Below, piece after piece: positions 25,333 to 33,399 of a stretch of 64,000 bases of DNA. The first letter of the stretch is position 1. The number at the start of each line of letters is the position of its first letter. The notes under the pieces were generated by a model. That model was given only the letters and a program-made list of their open reading frames with translations. It was not told the DNA's origin and made no database searches. The stretch comes from Seleniivibrio woodruffii (GTDB lineage: Bacteria; Chrysiogenota; Deferribacteres; Deferribacterales; Geovibrionaceae), in NCBI RefSeq assembly GCF_029267515.1, contig NZ_JAJUIS010000004.1:186001-250000 (forward strand), read 5' to 3'. The translations under genes were made by a program, and so were the position numbers.

Positions 25333-25987
25333 ACGGTTTAAAACGGCATACGTCGCCCTCAGCGGGGGAGCGGACAGCGCTGCTGTACTGATGCTTGCCG
25401 CTGAATATATGGGTACGGAGAACGTTAAGGCGTTCACCTGCACAGGCGGACATGTTTTCGGATATGAAATAGAGAAAGCGGCGGAGATATCCGCAAAGGT
25501 CGGCGTTGTGCACATTACAGCACCGGCGGACATGCCTGCCGTATTTTTTGAGAACACTCCGGACAGATGCTACCACTGCAAAAGGGCGGTACTGTCTAAG
25601 ATAGCCGAATATGCAGGAACTGAAGTTATATTTGACGGCACGAACACCGACGACGATCCTGCCAGCAGACCTGGTTTCCGTGCACTCGCCGAAACAGGCG
25701 TGGTTTCGCCGCTGCGCGACCTGGGACTCGGCAAAAGTTTTACGCTGGAAAAAGTTAAATCCCTTGAGATAGATTTTCACGATGAATCGTGCAAAGCCAC
25801 AAGGCTGACACTGCCAATCGACAGCGAAAGAATGGATCGGGTCGAGCGGGCTGAAAACCTCCTGCGCGACAGATACAGAGGCATCCGATACAAAATAGAC
25901 GAAAACAGGATAGAGTTTAAAAAAACTCTGACACTTTCTGCGGATGATTTCGGCAATATTGTGAATACTGTCAGACTAACTCGCTGA
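25316..25987 (+). CDS. larE: LarE-family ATP-dependent sulfur transferase
   Basis: A 223-residue member of the LarE/PP-loop family. It has an adenylating loop ALSGGADSAA near the N-terminus, the RCYHCK motif, and a Cys in ESCKATR at the position of the sacrificial Cys of LarE (CLASR in well-studied members). LarE donates its own Cys sulfur to build the nickel-pincer cofactor of lactate racemase. No larA, larB or larC is visible here, so it may serve a distant lar locus or another sulfur-insertion step. TTG start inside the mnmA 3' end; its own 3' end overlaps the convergent kinase-like gene by 17 bases. Confidence 0.82.
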   Translation: MEAYFKRFKTAYVALSGGADSAAVLMLAAEYMGTENVKAFTCTGGHVFGYEIEKAAEISAKVGVVHITAPADMPAVFFENTPDRCYHCKRAVLSKIAEYAGTEVIFDGTNTDDDPASRPGFRALAETGVVSPLRDLGLGKSFTLEKVKSLEIDFHDESCKATRLTLPIDSERMDRVERAENLLRDRYRGIRYKIDENRIEFKKTLTLSADDFGNIVNTVRLTR

Positions 25988-27206
25988 CCTCGCAGGGGAT
26001 CATAATACGAAACTTAGCTCCGCCCTCTTCGCCGTGCGTGGCTGTTATCTCCGCAGACATCGCCTCAGCAATTGCTGCACATACCGCAAGCCCCAAACCT
26101 GAACCGTCATCCTTTGTTGTGTAGTAAGGCAGAAAGAGTTTATCCATATCCGCTTCGCCGAACCCGGCACCATCGTCCTCATATATGATTTCCATTCCCT
26201 TTTTAACAACGTTAAGATGAAGCACAGCGTTCTTAGCCCCCGCCTCAAGTGAATTACTGAGAAGCACGGTTATTATCTTTCCTATCTTCGCCCTGTCCAC
26301 GCGGACGCGTACATCATCGGTATAATGTACTGCTGTTATAAGATTCTTCTGCACGTATCTGGCGGACTTACGCCTTATGTCGTCGCCCAGTTCCGCAAGA
26401 GTTATGTTTGCGGTCGTTATTCTTACAGGAAGAGAGTATTCAACGAACTCACCTATTCTCTCCCCTAGACGGAAGGTTTCGCCGCGGATAGACATTATCT
26501 CCCCGTGGCGCACACCCTGTCTCTCAAGGCTGTCCACAATACGGTTTATCTCCTCTATCGGCTCGGCGAGTTCCTGCGCCAGACCGAAAGAAAGGTTCTC
26601 CATGCGCGTTTCGTGCTTCTGCCTGTTTTCCTCGTGAAGTTTTGAAAAGTCACTGATGGGTTTTGTCATTCTCTGGCTGAGGTAAAGTCCCGTCAAAAGA
26701 CCTGAAACTATGATAAGCAGGTTTAGCAGAACCAATCCGCTTATGTTTGTCACAATTCCTTTAACTATCGATGTCCTGCTGATGAAAAACTCCATCGTAC
26801 CTATTCGGGTGCCGACCTTGTCGGTTAGGGACAAACGGAAAACTATATTATCGGCATCGGGGGTAATACTGTCTCTGTCCACTTTGCCGTCTGCCATATA
26901 AAGACCTTCGGCGTTATAGACCGCAATGTTGTCAAGATGGGGTACTGCGTCTGTGAGGCGCGTTATGAGGGTAAAAATACCAAATGCGTTGTCTTCCGCG
27001 AGGTATTTTTCAAGATCAGAGGAAACAATCTTTCCTTGCGCTTCGATGAAATGTTTTGCGGAGCGAACTTCCGCGATGTACTGGATGTAGACGAAGAGGA
27101 CGATGTTCACCATTACGGCTGTCAGCGCCAGAAACCCAATGAGCAGAATGGGTCTGCGCTTTAACCGCTTTACAAGCCTTTCCGCTTTTTCACTTGGTGA
27201 GTTCAT
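25971..27206 (-). CDS. Membrane histidine-kinase-like protein lacking the phospho-acceptor histidine
   Basis: About 411 residues (ATG at 27206 preceded by GGAGG). Membrane helix at about 20-42, an extracytoplasmic sensor region, a second helix near 155-178, then a cytoplasmic part. The ATP-binding domain looks intact (SNSLEAGA, DDGAGF, GSGLGL). The helix that should carry the H box reads GLAQELAEPI, where active kinases have a form like AHELRNPL. Gln replaces His and Ala replaces Arg, so autophosphorylation at the normal site is unlikely. It may be a phosphatase, an allosteric partner of another kinase, or use a different acceptor. No receiver gene adjoins it. Confidence 0.82.
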   Translation of the reverse strand: MNSPSEKAERLVKRLKRRPILLIGFLALTAVMVNIVLFVYIQYIAEVRSAKHFIEAQGKIVSSDLEKYLAEDNAFGIFTLITRLTDAVPHLDNIAVYNAEGLYMADGKVDRDSITPDADNIVFRLSLTDKVGTRIGTMEFFISRTSIVKGIVTNISGLVLLNLLIIVSGLLTGLYLSQRMTKPISDFSKLHEENRQKHETRMENLSFGLAQELAEPIEEINRIVDSLERQGVRHGEIMSIRGETFRLGERIGEFVEYSLPVRITTANITLAELGDDIRRKSARYVQKNLITAVHYTDDVRVRVDRAKIGKIITVLLSNSLEAGAKNAVLHLNVVKKGMEIIYEDDGAGFGEADMDKLFLPYYTTKDDGSGLGLAVCAAIAEAMSAEITATHGEEGGAKFRIMIPCEVSELV

Positions 27207-27306
27207 TTCGCCTCCAGACATATTATACCTCATGATTGGATTTCATCAACAAAGCACTGTTTATTTTTAGTATTTGCATATTCCGGCGGAATCCCGTCTG
27301 GAAAGG

Positions 27307-27627
27307 TTATAATGAAATGATGAATTCTTTGACTGAGCGCAGAGCGTCCATATCCGGTTCGACAATTATCCTGTTGCCCGATTTATACATCCTTATCAGA
27401 CCGGAATCCCTCAGCTCTTTGAGATGTCTTGATATTGTCGGCAGACTGTAGTTGAATTCCGACGCTATGGTTCCCACACATGTTGCCTGACTGATGATGT
27501 CGGTGTTTTCAGGAGACATATCAGCACTGCACACATACGGCGTTTTAAGTATTTTAAGAATTATTGCAAGCCTTGTCTTATTTCCCAGCGCCTTGAAAAT
27601 TCTGGCGAACTTTACGGAATCGCTCAT
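27307..27627 (-). CDS. ArsR-family transcriptional repressor
   Basis: A 106-residue winged-helix protein: FKALGNKTRLAIILKIL at the N-terminus, recognition helix YSLPTISRHLKELRDSGLI and a wing after it. Two Cys residues (YVCSAD, ATCVG) lie in an insertion between the first helices and could sense metal, sulfur or redox state. It is divergent from a DsrE-family gene with a 76-base gap that holds a good inverted repeat, so it probably represses that gene and itself. Confidence 0.87.
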   Translation of the reverse strand: MSDSVKFARIFKALGNKTRLAIILKILKTPYVCSADMSPENTDIISQATCVGTIASEFNYSLPTISRHLKELRDSGLIRMYKSGNRIIVEPDMDALRSVKEFIISL

Positions 27628-27665
27628 AACTCCCCTTGCCTAAACTATGATAGTAAGTTAACATT

Positions 27666-27685
27666 ATTTAGCAATTTAGCTAAAT
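27666..27685. promoter_or_regulatory. Inverted repeat, probable ArsR-family operator
   Basis: Arms ATTTAGC (27666-27672) and GCTAAAT (27679-27685) around a 6-base AT spacer, in the divergent gap between the ArsR and DsrE genes. Size and AT content fit ArsR-family sites. Confidence 0.6.
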
Positions 27686-27703
27686 ATGCAACAGAGGTAA
27701 AAC

Positions 27704-28060
27704 ATGGACTTACTTATTATCCTCAACAATACCCCTTATGACGGAAGCGACAAAACATGGAACGCGCTTCGCCTGGCATCTACTTTATTACAGAAAGAGC
27801 GTAAAGTCTGCATATTTTTAATGAACGATTCCGTTGACCTCGCAAGGGATAAGACGGTTAAGCCGGACTATTACGACACAGACCTTGTGGTCATGCTGAA
27901 AGAACTTATGGAGAAAGGTCTTGTTCTGAAAGTCTGCGGAACCTGTCAGGCTCGCTGCGGCATACACAAGAACGAACCCTATTTCTCGCCGGAGGTTAAA
28001 AGCACAATGAACGAACTTGCGGAGCTTGTTATCAGCAGCGGGAAGGTGCTTACGTTCTGA
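27704..28060 (+). CDS. DsrE/TusD-like small sulfur-carrier protein
   Basis: A 118-residue DsrE-fold protein. The N-terminal strand-loop LLIILNNTPYDGSDKTWNALR and the central VCIFLMNDSVDLA are typical. Conserved Cys residues occur in VCGTCQARCG, the position of the sulfur-carrying Cys of DsrE relatives. Such proteins carry persulfide sulfur between enzymes or act as thiol sensors. It is paired with a divergent ArsR regulator that also has Cys residues. mnmA and larE, two sulfur-transfer genes, lie within 4 kb, but a link is only suggestive. Confidence 0.82.
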   Translation: MDLLIILNNTPYDGSDKTWNALRLASTLLQKERKVCIFLMNDSVDLARDKTVKPDYYDTDLVVMLKELMEKGLVLKVCGTCQARCGIHKNEPYFSPEVKSTMNELAELVISSGKVLTF

Positions 28061-28114
28061 GGCATGAGACTGCTTCGGGCTGACACCCTTGCAGAGACAG
28101 GGCTTGCTTTAAAC

Positions 28115-28235
28115 TTGGCTTTTTGATGCAAGCACTACAAGGAAGATTTTTTGAGCGGGCTGCGAGCGTACATAAAAGTACGTGAGCAGTTCCGAAAAGA
28201 AGCTGACGCAGTAATGCGCCGCATATAAAAGCCAA
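28115..28235. repeat. Structured intergenic repeat, copy A
   Basis: A 121-base element closed by complementary ends TTGGCTTTT (28115-28123) and AAAAGCCAA (28227-28235), then ATGC with GCAT inside. The core hairpin is CTGC, GAG, CGTAC, loop ATAAAA, GTACG, TGA, GCAG (28160-28189). Copies at 54413 and 62709 keep this architecture with different but complementary stem sequences. It sits between the DsrE gene and the rpsI terminator. Confidence 0.72.
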
Positions 28236-28267
28236 TAAAAAAAAAGCCCGGCGATGAAGCCGGGCTT
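28236..28267 (-). terminator. Strong intrinsic terminator of rplM-rpsI
   Basis: Arms AAGCCCGGC and GCCGGGCTT with a 6-base loop. On the minus strand the hairpin is followed by a run of eight T. It lies 6 bases after the rpsI stop codon. Confidence 0.92.
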
Positions 28268-28273
28268 GTTGCA

Positions 28274-28663
28274 TTAACGTTTGGAGAACTGAGAAGACTT
28301 TCTCGCCTTCGGTTTACCGGGTTTCTTACGCTCGACTGCTCTGGAGTCTCTGGTAAGGAATCCTTCTTTTTTCAGTGCGGGACGGTTTGCTGCATCGAAT
28401 TCGCAAAGTGCTCTTGCGAGACCGTGACGAACTGCGCCTGCCTGTCCGCTTTTGCCGCCGCCCTTAACAGTGATGTAAAGGTCGAACTTGCCCTCAGCGC
28501 TGATAGTTGAAAGGGGCTGGAGGCTGATCATTGTGAGAGTAGGTCTCTCAAAATAAGCCTCAGGCTCTTTGCCGTTGATAGTGACAACACCTTTGCCGGG
28601 TTTGATGAAAACTCTGGCACAGGATGTTTTTCTTCTGCCTGTTCCGTATGTATAGTCAGCCAT
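28274..28663 (-). CDS. rpsI: 30S ribosomal protein S9
   Basis: A 129-residue ribosomal protein with typical N-terminal [14 protein letters not shown] and the basic C-terminal tail ending SSQFSKR, which reaches the P-site tRNA. The ATG at 28663 is chosen over an adjacent TTG because AGGAG is 7 bases upstream. It follows rplM in the same operon, the universal pairing. The only Cys-containing variation, TSCARV, is common. Confidence 0.97.
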   Translation of the reverse strand: MADYTYGTGRRKTSCARVFIKPGKGVVTINGKEPEAYFERPTLTMISLQPLSTISAEGKFDLYITVKGGGKSGQAGAVRHGLARALCEFDAANRPALKKEGFLTRDSRAVERKKPGKPKARKSSQFSKR

Positions 28664-28674
28664 CAATAGTCTCC

Positions 28675-29103
28675 TTATATCTCAAAAACTTCGGGGTTCT
28701 GAGCAGCATGAGGATGCTCTGATCCGGTGTAGATTTTAAGTTTGCTGATCATTGCTCTGCCCATTTTTGTTTTGGGAAGCATGTTTTTAACAGCCATTCT
28801 GATAACGTCTTCGGGTTTCTTCTCAAGCTGCTCTTTAAGGGTTCTTTCTTTAAGACCGCCGAGATAGCCGGAGTGTCTGTAGTACATTTTGTCGTCCATC
28901 TTAGCGCCGGTGACGATGAATTTGTCAGCGTTGATAACGATAACAAAGTCGCCTGTGTCGATGGAGGGGGTGTAGATCGGTTTCTTTTTGCCCATAAGGG
29001 TCATTGCGATCTCAGTAGCCATACGTCCGAGAACCTTGCCTTTAGCGTCGAGAACGTACCATTTTTTTTCTATTTCGTCGGGTTTTGCCCAATAGCTTTT
29101 CAT
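28675..29103 (-). CDS. rplM: 50S ribosomal protein L13
   Basis: A 142-residue L13 with the usual N-terminal [20 protein letters not shown] and the conserved HSGYLGGLK and MLPKTKMGR segments. It binds 23S rRNA early in large-subunit assembly. It is followed after 11 bases by rpsI and preceded by a clear sigma-70 promoter. Confidence 0.97.
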   Translation of the reverse strand: MKSYWAKPDEIEKKWYVLDAKGKVLGRMATEIAMTLMGKKKPIYTPSIDTGDFVIVINADKFIVTGAKMDDKMYYRHSGYLGGLKERTLKEQLEKKPEDVIRMAVKNMLPKTKMGRAMISKLKIYTGSEHPHAAQNPEVFEI

Positions 29104-29134
29104 GTGTAAACCTCGTCAAAAATGTGAGCCTTTT

Positions 29135-29163
29135 AATTTATTTAATCTGTGACGTTGTGTCAA
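29135..29163 (-). promoter_or_regulatory. Sigma-70 promoter of rplM-rpsI
   Basis: On the minus strand: TTGACA (29158-29163), 17-base spacer, TAAATT (29135-29140). The rplM start lies about 30 bases downstream. Confidence 0.7.
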
Positions 29164-29175
29164 GCAGATTTTAAA

Positions 29176-29535
29176 TTAAAGACCTTTCCTTCTTTCTTTA
29201 ATTCTCGCAGCTTTACCGCGCAGGTCTCTCATGTAGAACAGTCTTGCCTGACGGACTTTACCTGTTCTGATAAGTTCAACCTTGTCGATACGGGGTGAGC
29301 AATAGGGGAAAGTTCTTTCCACGCCTATGTCGCCAACCATCTTTCTCACTGTAAAAGTTGAGTTTGTGCTGTTTCTGTGGATCTTGATAACAAGACCTTC
29401 GTACGCCTGTATACGCTCTTTGTTACCCTCGATGATACGGAAGTAAACTCTTACTGTATCGCCGGAGCGGAAAGCAGGCATTTCTTTTTCAGTTTTAAAC
29501 ATCGCCTCAACAGAAGCGATAAGTTTATTTTTCAT
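29176..29535 (-). CDS. rplS: 50S ribosomal protein L19
   Basis: A 119-residue L19 with the conserved [17 protein letters not shown] and the C-terminal [11 protein letters not shown]-like region. It lies at the interface between the two ribosomal subunits. An AGGAGG site overlaps the stop of trmD, so it is translated from the ffh-rpsP-khpA-rimM-trmD transcript. Confidence 0.97.
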   Translation of the reverse strand: MKNKLIASVEAMFKTEKEMPAFRSGDTVRVYFRIIEGNKERIQAYEGLVIKIHRNSTNSTFTVRKMVGDIGVERTFPYCSPRIDKVELIRTGKVRQARLFYMRDLRGKAARIKERRKGL

Positions 29536-29546
29536 GGATGAGCCTC

Positions 29547-30824
29547 CTAAAAACTATGTATCCTGTCAAGTATTATGGCCACGGCGCTTCTGACCGAAAG
29601 GTGGTTGAAAGGTCCGACCCCCTTTATGGGTTTAAGCACCCTGTCCGACATTTTGAAAACGTCTTCGGTGAAGCCCCAGCCAGTGCCGAAAATTATCAGG
29701 CATGGTTTTTCCTCTGCAAGCCTCGCCGTCTCTTCGAAACCGATGTTCGCCCTGGAATCCCGCGCCGTGGTGGCTATAACCACCGGACGCTCGCCTTCGA
29801 GCTTTTCGATTTCTGATATAACATCAAGAAGTCCCTCTGCGAGCTTTGTCCGCTCAAAGGCCTCCTTGCGGTTGACATTGTATGTTGCACCGTATCCTTT
29901 CAGCCAGTGGTCGATAACCCGCGAGGCTATCTCTCTCTGTGCCTGAAGAGGTGTCACAACGAAATACTTTTTAACGTCAAACGTTGTGCATGTTCTGGAG
30001 ATGTCGTGCAGATCCATGTTGGTAATGGACGTTGCAACGTTTGTCTTCTCCTTGTCCTTCATCGGATAGTGCAGAAGTGCGACGTATATTTTCTTTTTTA
30101 ATGCGATTGTGTCAAGATATTTTTTGTCCTCGGCACTTAAATCTGCATTTTTGAGCATGTCAGGTCTGTTCTTCGCGGTTATTTCGATGGATTTCTGTCT
30201 TCTCCATTTTTCAATCTCCGCGTGGTGCCCGGATAGAAGAATTTCAGGCACCGACTGACCTTCGAACTCATAGGGTCTTGTGTAATGAGGGTACTCCAGC
30301 ATTCCGGAGGTGTGAGAGTCCTCCAGAGGCGAGTTTTCATCACCCAAAACGCCCGGCAGAAGCCTAGCTATGGAATCTATCATAACCATCGAGGCAAATT
30401 CGCCGCCTGTCAGAACAAAATCGCCCAGTGAGAGCGACTCGTCAACGCAAAGACCGACAACCCGTTCATCCACGCCTTCATAGCGTCCGCAGATGAATGT
30501 GAGGCTATCATATTCACGGAGCCTTTCGGCGTCCTTCTGGGTGAATTTCTTCCCCCTCGGGTCCATGAGTATGACGTGGGTATCGCCATCCTTTTGTTTC
30601 AGGTCTCTGACAGCAGTCACGATAGGTTCAGGCTTCATAACAAGTCCCTGTCCGCCGCCGTACTGGTAATCGTCGGTGATTCTGTGTTTGTCCGTGGTGT
30701 AGCTTCTTATGTCAACGGGGTTTAAGGTAAAGAAGCCGGCGTCCGCAGCCTTAGACAGAACACCCTGCGAAAAGGGCGAAGTGAACATCTCCGGAAATAT
30801 CGTAAGGATATTAAACGTTTTCAC
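29547..30824 (-). CDS. trmD: tRNA (guanine-37-N1) methyltransferase TrmD fused to a second RNA methyltransferase domain
   Basis: A 425-residue fusion. Residues about 1-235 are TrmD: the trefoil-knot SAM site includes [10 protein letters not shown] and [11 protein letters not shown], and the [10 protein letters not shown] segment is present. It methylates G37 of tRNAs to prevent frameshifting. Residues about 240-425 match the SAM-dependent RNA methyltransferase family seen as Thermotoga TM1570 (PF09936 in memory), with FGTGWGF and the C-terminal [15 protein letters not shown]. In several lineages that gene is a separate neighbour of trmD. GTG start; it overlaps rimM by 14 bases. The target of the second domain is unknown. 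Confidence 0.93.
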   Translation of the reverse strand: MKTFNILTIFPEMFTSPFSQGVLSKAADAGFFTLNPVDIRSYTTDKHRITDDYQYGGGQGLVMKPEPIVTAVRDLKQKDGDTHVILMDPRGKKFTQKDAERLREYDSLTFICGRYEGVDERVVGLCVDESLSLGDFVLTGGEFASMVMIDSIARLLPGVLGDENSPLEDSHTSGMLEYPHYTRPYEFEGQSVPEILLSGHHAEIEKWRRQKSIEITAKNRPDMLKNADLSAEDKKYLDTIALKKKIYVALLHYPMKDKEKTNVATSITNMDLHDISRTCTTFDVKKYFVVTPLQAQREIASRVIDHWLKGYGATYNVNRKEAFERTKLAEGLLDVISEIEKLEGERPVVIATTARDSRANIGFEETARLAEEKPCLIIFGTGWGFTEDVFKMSDRVLKPIKGVGPFNHLSVRSAVAIILDRIHSF

Positions 30825-31320
30825 TTATAAGCCCCTCTCGGTTGATAACCAGTTTTTTCTCTTTCACGTTAATCTCTGTAACGTGATCCTTATTGTTGGA
30901 AATCAGGTAAGTCCCATTTTCACCCTGAATACGGAACACCTCTGCGGCGCCCGCCTCCATATAGTCGATGAGAGTCCCCACCATATTTCCGTCAGTGTCT
31001 AACACCCGACACCCCTCAAGCTCGTGCCAGTAAATCTCGCCTTCAAGCTCAGGGAGCATCTCTTCAGGGAGAACAACGTCCATCCCCTTGTATTTCAGGG
31101 CGGATTCAATATCCTCCACCCCTTTGAAGCCCACAAGGAGCATTCCCTTGTAGTCCTTCATATACTCTACTTCAAGAGACGCCTTCACTTTGCCTTCTTT
31201 AGAAAGCATCATATACTGCATCTCTTCCAGAACTTCCGGGCTTTCCGTGGTCACCTGCATCAGCAGAAGTCCGTCAAGCCCGTGTGTGTTAACAAGTTTC
31301 CCGATCTTTATAAATTTCAT
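30811..31320 (-). CDS. rimM: Ribosome maturation factor RimM
   Basis: A 169-residue protein with an N-terminal RimM barrel (IGKLVNTHGLDGLLLMQ) and a C-terminal PRC barrel (AGAAEVFRI...ISNNKDHVTEINV). It binds S19 and helps mature the 30S head. The gene order khpA-rimM-trmD-rplS is the classic one. It overlaps trmD by 14 bases. Confidence 0.95.
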   Translation of the reverse strand: MKFIKIGKLVNTHGLDGLLLMQVTTESPEVLEEMQYMMLSKEGKVKASLEVEYMKDYKGMLLVGFKGVEDIESALKYKGMDVVLPEEMLPELEGEIYWHELEGCRVLDTDGNMVGTLIDYMEAGAAEVFRIQGENGTYLISNNKDHVTEINVKEKKLVINREGLISENV

Positions 31321-31364
31321 GAACCACGCCGCAGGGAATCTTTATCTCCTCTGCAATGGGAAAA

Positions 31365-31595
31365 TCAGTCCAGAATTTCCAGAACGACTTTCTTTCCGTT
31401 TTTAACGCCGGAGGCATTGATTATCGTTCTGATAGCCTTTGCCGTGCGTCCCTGCTTGCCGATAACTTTGCCGAGGTCGGCAGAGTCCACACGAAGCTCA
31501 AGAACTGCGGATTTCTCACCCTCAACCTCTTTAAGCTCCACAGCCTCGGGTTTATCAACCAGAGACTTAACGATAAATTCAACAAGCTCTTTCAT
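31365..31595 (-). CDS. khpA: KH-domain RNA-binding protein KhpA
   Basis: A 76-residue single KH domain. The RNA-binding GxxG loop reads [13 protein letters not shown]. In other bacteria KhpA pairs with KhpB and binds many transcripts, affecting cell-wall growth and division. It lies between rpsP and rimM, its usual place. Confidence 0.95.
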   Translation of the reverse strand: MKELVEFIVKSLVDKPEAVELKEVEGEKSAVLELRVDSADLGKVIGKQGRTAKAIRTIINASGVKNGKKVVLEILD

Positions 31596-31620
31596 GGTTC
31601 ACCTCTGTATTCAACAGTGC

Positions 31621-31884
31621 TTATTTAGATGCTGCAAGCTGAGCTATAACGCCTTGTTTGGACAGCAGATTTTTAACTGTGTCGGAAGGCTGTGCGCCTT
31701 TTTTCAGCCAGTCAAGAGCTTTTTCGGTGTCTATTTTCACTTCTGCCTCAGCGGGGATAGGGTTGTAATAGCCGAGGATCTCGATGAAATTACCGTTGCG
31801 TCTTTCCTGTGCATCGCAAACAACGATTCTGTAGAAGGGTCTTTTTTTACGTCCGAGTCTTACAAGTCTGATTCTGGTAGCCAC
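31621..31884 (-). CDS. rpsP: 30S ribosomal protein S16
   Basis: An 87-residue S16 with the conserved start [21 protein letters not shown] and GYYNP motif. It stabilises the 5' domain of 16S rRNA during assembly. It follows ffh in the same operon after a 38-base gap. Confidence 0.97.
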   Translation of the reverse strand: MATRIRLVRLGRKKRPFYRIVVCDAQERRNGNFIEILGYYNPIPAEAEVKIDTEKALDWLKKGAQPSDTVKNLLSKQGVIAQLAASK

Positions 31885-31922
31885 TTAAATGTACCTCACT
31901 TATTATTGTACTGTTATTATTG

Positions 31923-33275
31923 TCATCTCATTTTGAGAAAATCTCTCATCATGGCAGGGTTCAGCTTATTGGAGCCGCCCAGTTTCTTTTTCATCTGCTT
32001 CATCATCTTGTTCATCTGATTGAGCTGATTGACAAGTCTATTAACATCGGCGACGGATGTTCCGCTGCCTCTTGCTATTCTTTTTCTTCTTCCGGAATTG
32101 AGTATCTTGGCGTTTTTACGTTCATGGCGTGTCATGGAGAAGATGATAGCCTCAATCTTTTTGAACTGCTTCTCGTCCATATCGCCCATAGAGACGTTGC
32201 CAAGTCCCGGAATCATGCGCATAATGCTCTCAAGGGAGCCCATTTTCTTTATCATTTTGAACTGTTTGAGCATATCGTCAAAGTCGAGACCGTGTTTAGC
32301 CATCTTTTCGGCCATGTCTTCGGCATCGCCGTCCTCAATGGATTCCTGAGCTCTTTCAACCAGAGTGACGATATCGCCCATGCCGAGGATACGGGATGCC
32401 ATCCTGTCGGGATAGAAAGCCTCGAACTCGGTCATTTTTTCGCCTGTACCGATGAATTTGAGGGGTTTGCCTGTCACTTCCTTGATAGAAAGCGCAGCTC
32501 CGCCTCGTGCATCACCGTCCATTTTGGTAAGGATTATACCTGTCGCCTCAAGGCTTTCGTTAAAGCTCTTGGCAACGTTAACGGCATCCTGACCTGTCAT
32601 CGCATCCGCAACGAAAAGGATTTCGTCAGGCGTAACAGCCTCTTTTGTGCGGACAAGTTCCGCCATAAGCTCCTCATCAATGTGGAGTCGTCCGGCGGTA
32701 TCTATGATAACCACGTCTTTCGCGGTCTTTTTAGCATATGCAAGAGCGTCTGCGGCAATTTTAACCGCGTCTCTGCTCTGTCTGTCGGAGTAAACGTCAC
32801 AGTTGAGCTGTTTACCCAGAGTTTCAAGCTGGTCTATCGCAGCGGGACGGTATATATCGCCCGCAACGAGCAGAACATTCCTCTTCTGCTTCATCAGCAG
32901 ACCCGCGAGTTTGCCCGCGGAAGTTGTTTTACCGGAACCCTGGAGACCCGCCATCATGATAACGGTGGGAGGCTGCGAGTTCAGCCTTATCTTGCCCTCG
33001 TCGTAGTCCTTTCCGCCGAGAATTTCAACAAGCTCATCATGCACTATCTTAATGAAGACCTGATCGGGTGTGAGGCTCTTTAAAACCTCTTCGCCCATAG
33101 CCTTTGCCTGAACGCTTCCTATAAAGTTCTTAACGACCTTATAGTTGACATCCGCCTCCAGCAGAGCCATCCTCACCATTTTAAGTGCTTCTGTTATATT
33201 GTTTTCATCAAGACGTACCTGCTTTTTCAGCTTCTTAAATACGCCGTTGAGCTTATCATTCAGAGTAGCAAACAT
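31923..33275 (-). CDS. ffh: Signal recognition particle protein Ffh
   Basis: A 450-residue SRP54 GTPase. The N domain is followed by the G domain with P-loop GLQGSGKTTSAGKL, DTAGRL and TKMDGDARGG. The C-terminal M domain is Met-rich (about 300-450) with the RNA- and signal-binding RRKRIARGSG. It delivers inner-membrane proteins to FtsY and the translocon. The ATG at 33275 gives the usual N-terminus MFATLNDKL. It leads the ribosomal/tRNA-modification operon. Confidence 0.97.
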   Translation of the reverse strand: MFATLNDKLNGVFKKLKKQVRLDENNITEALKMVRMALLEADVNYKVVKNFIGSVQAKAMGEEVLKSLTPDQVFIKIVHDELVEILGGKDYDEGKIRLNSQPPTVIMMAGLQGSGKTTSAGKLAGLLMKQKRNVLLVAGDIYRPAAIDQLETLGKQLNCDVYSDRQSRDAVKIAADALAYAKKTAKDVVIIDTAGRLHIDEELMAELVRTKEAVTPDEILFVADAMTGQDAVNVAKSFNESLEATGIILTKMDGDARGGAALSIKEVTGKPLKFIGTGEKMTEFEAFYPDRMASRILGMGDIVTLVERAQESIEDGDAEDMAEKMAKHGLDFDDMLKQFKMIKKMGSLESIMRMIPGLGNVSMGDMDEKQFKKIEAIIFSMTRHERKNAKILNSGRRKRIARGSGTSVADVNRLVNQLNQMNKMMKQMKKKLGGSNKLNPAMMRDFLKMR

Positions 33276-33399
33276 TTTTAAACGCACCTCTAGGACGTTA
33301 TAAGGGTGAACTAAAGTTTATAGGTGAAACGGGTAGGTCTGTCAATAAATATTTCGAAAAGACTTTCTGACTTTTCTGAACAGACTGAGAGCCGGCACA

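Noticed and set aside
31024-32019. Long open frame on the plus strand (about 330 codons)
   Set aside because: It lies antisense to rimM, khpA and rpsP, which are unmistakable; it has no ribosome site and its residue composition is that of a shadow frame. The same applies to plus-strand frames opposite ffh (31920-33083) and the minus-strand frame opposite the HD-GYP gene (7689-8642).
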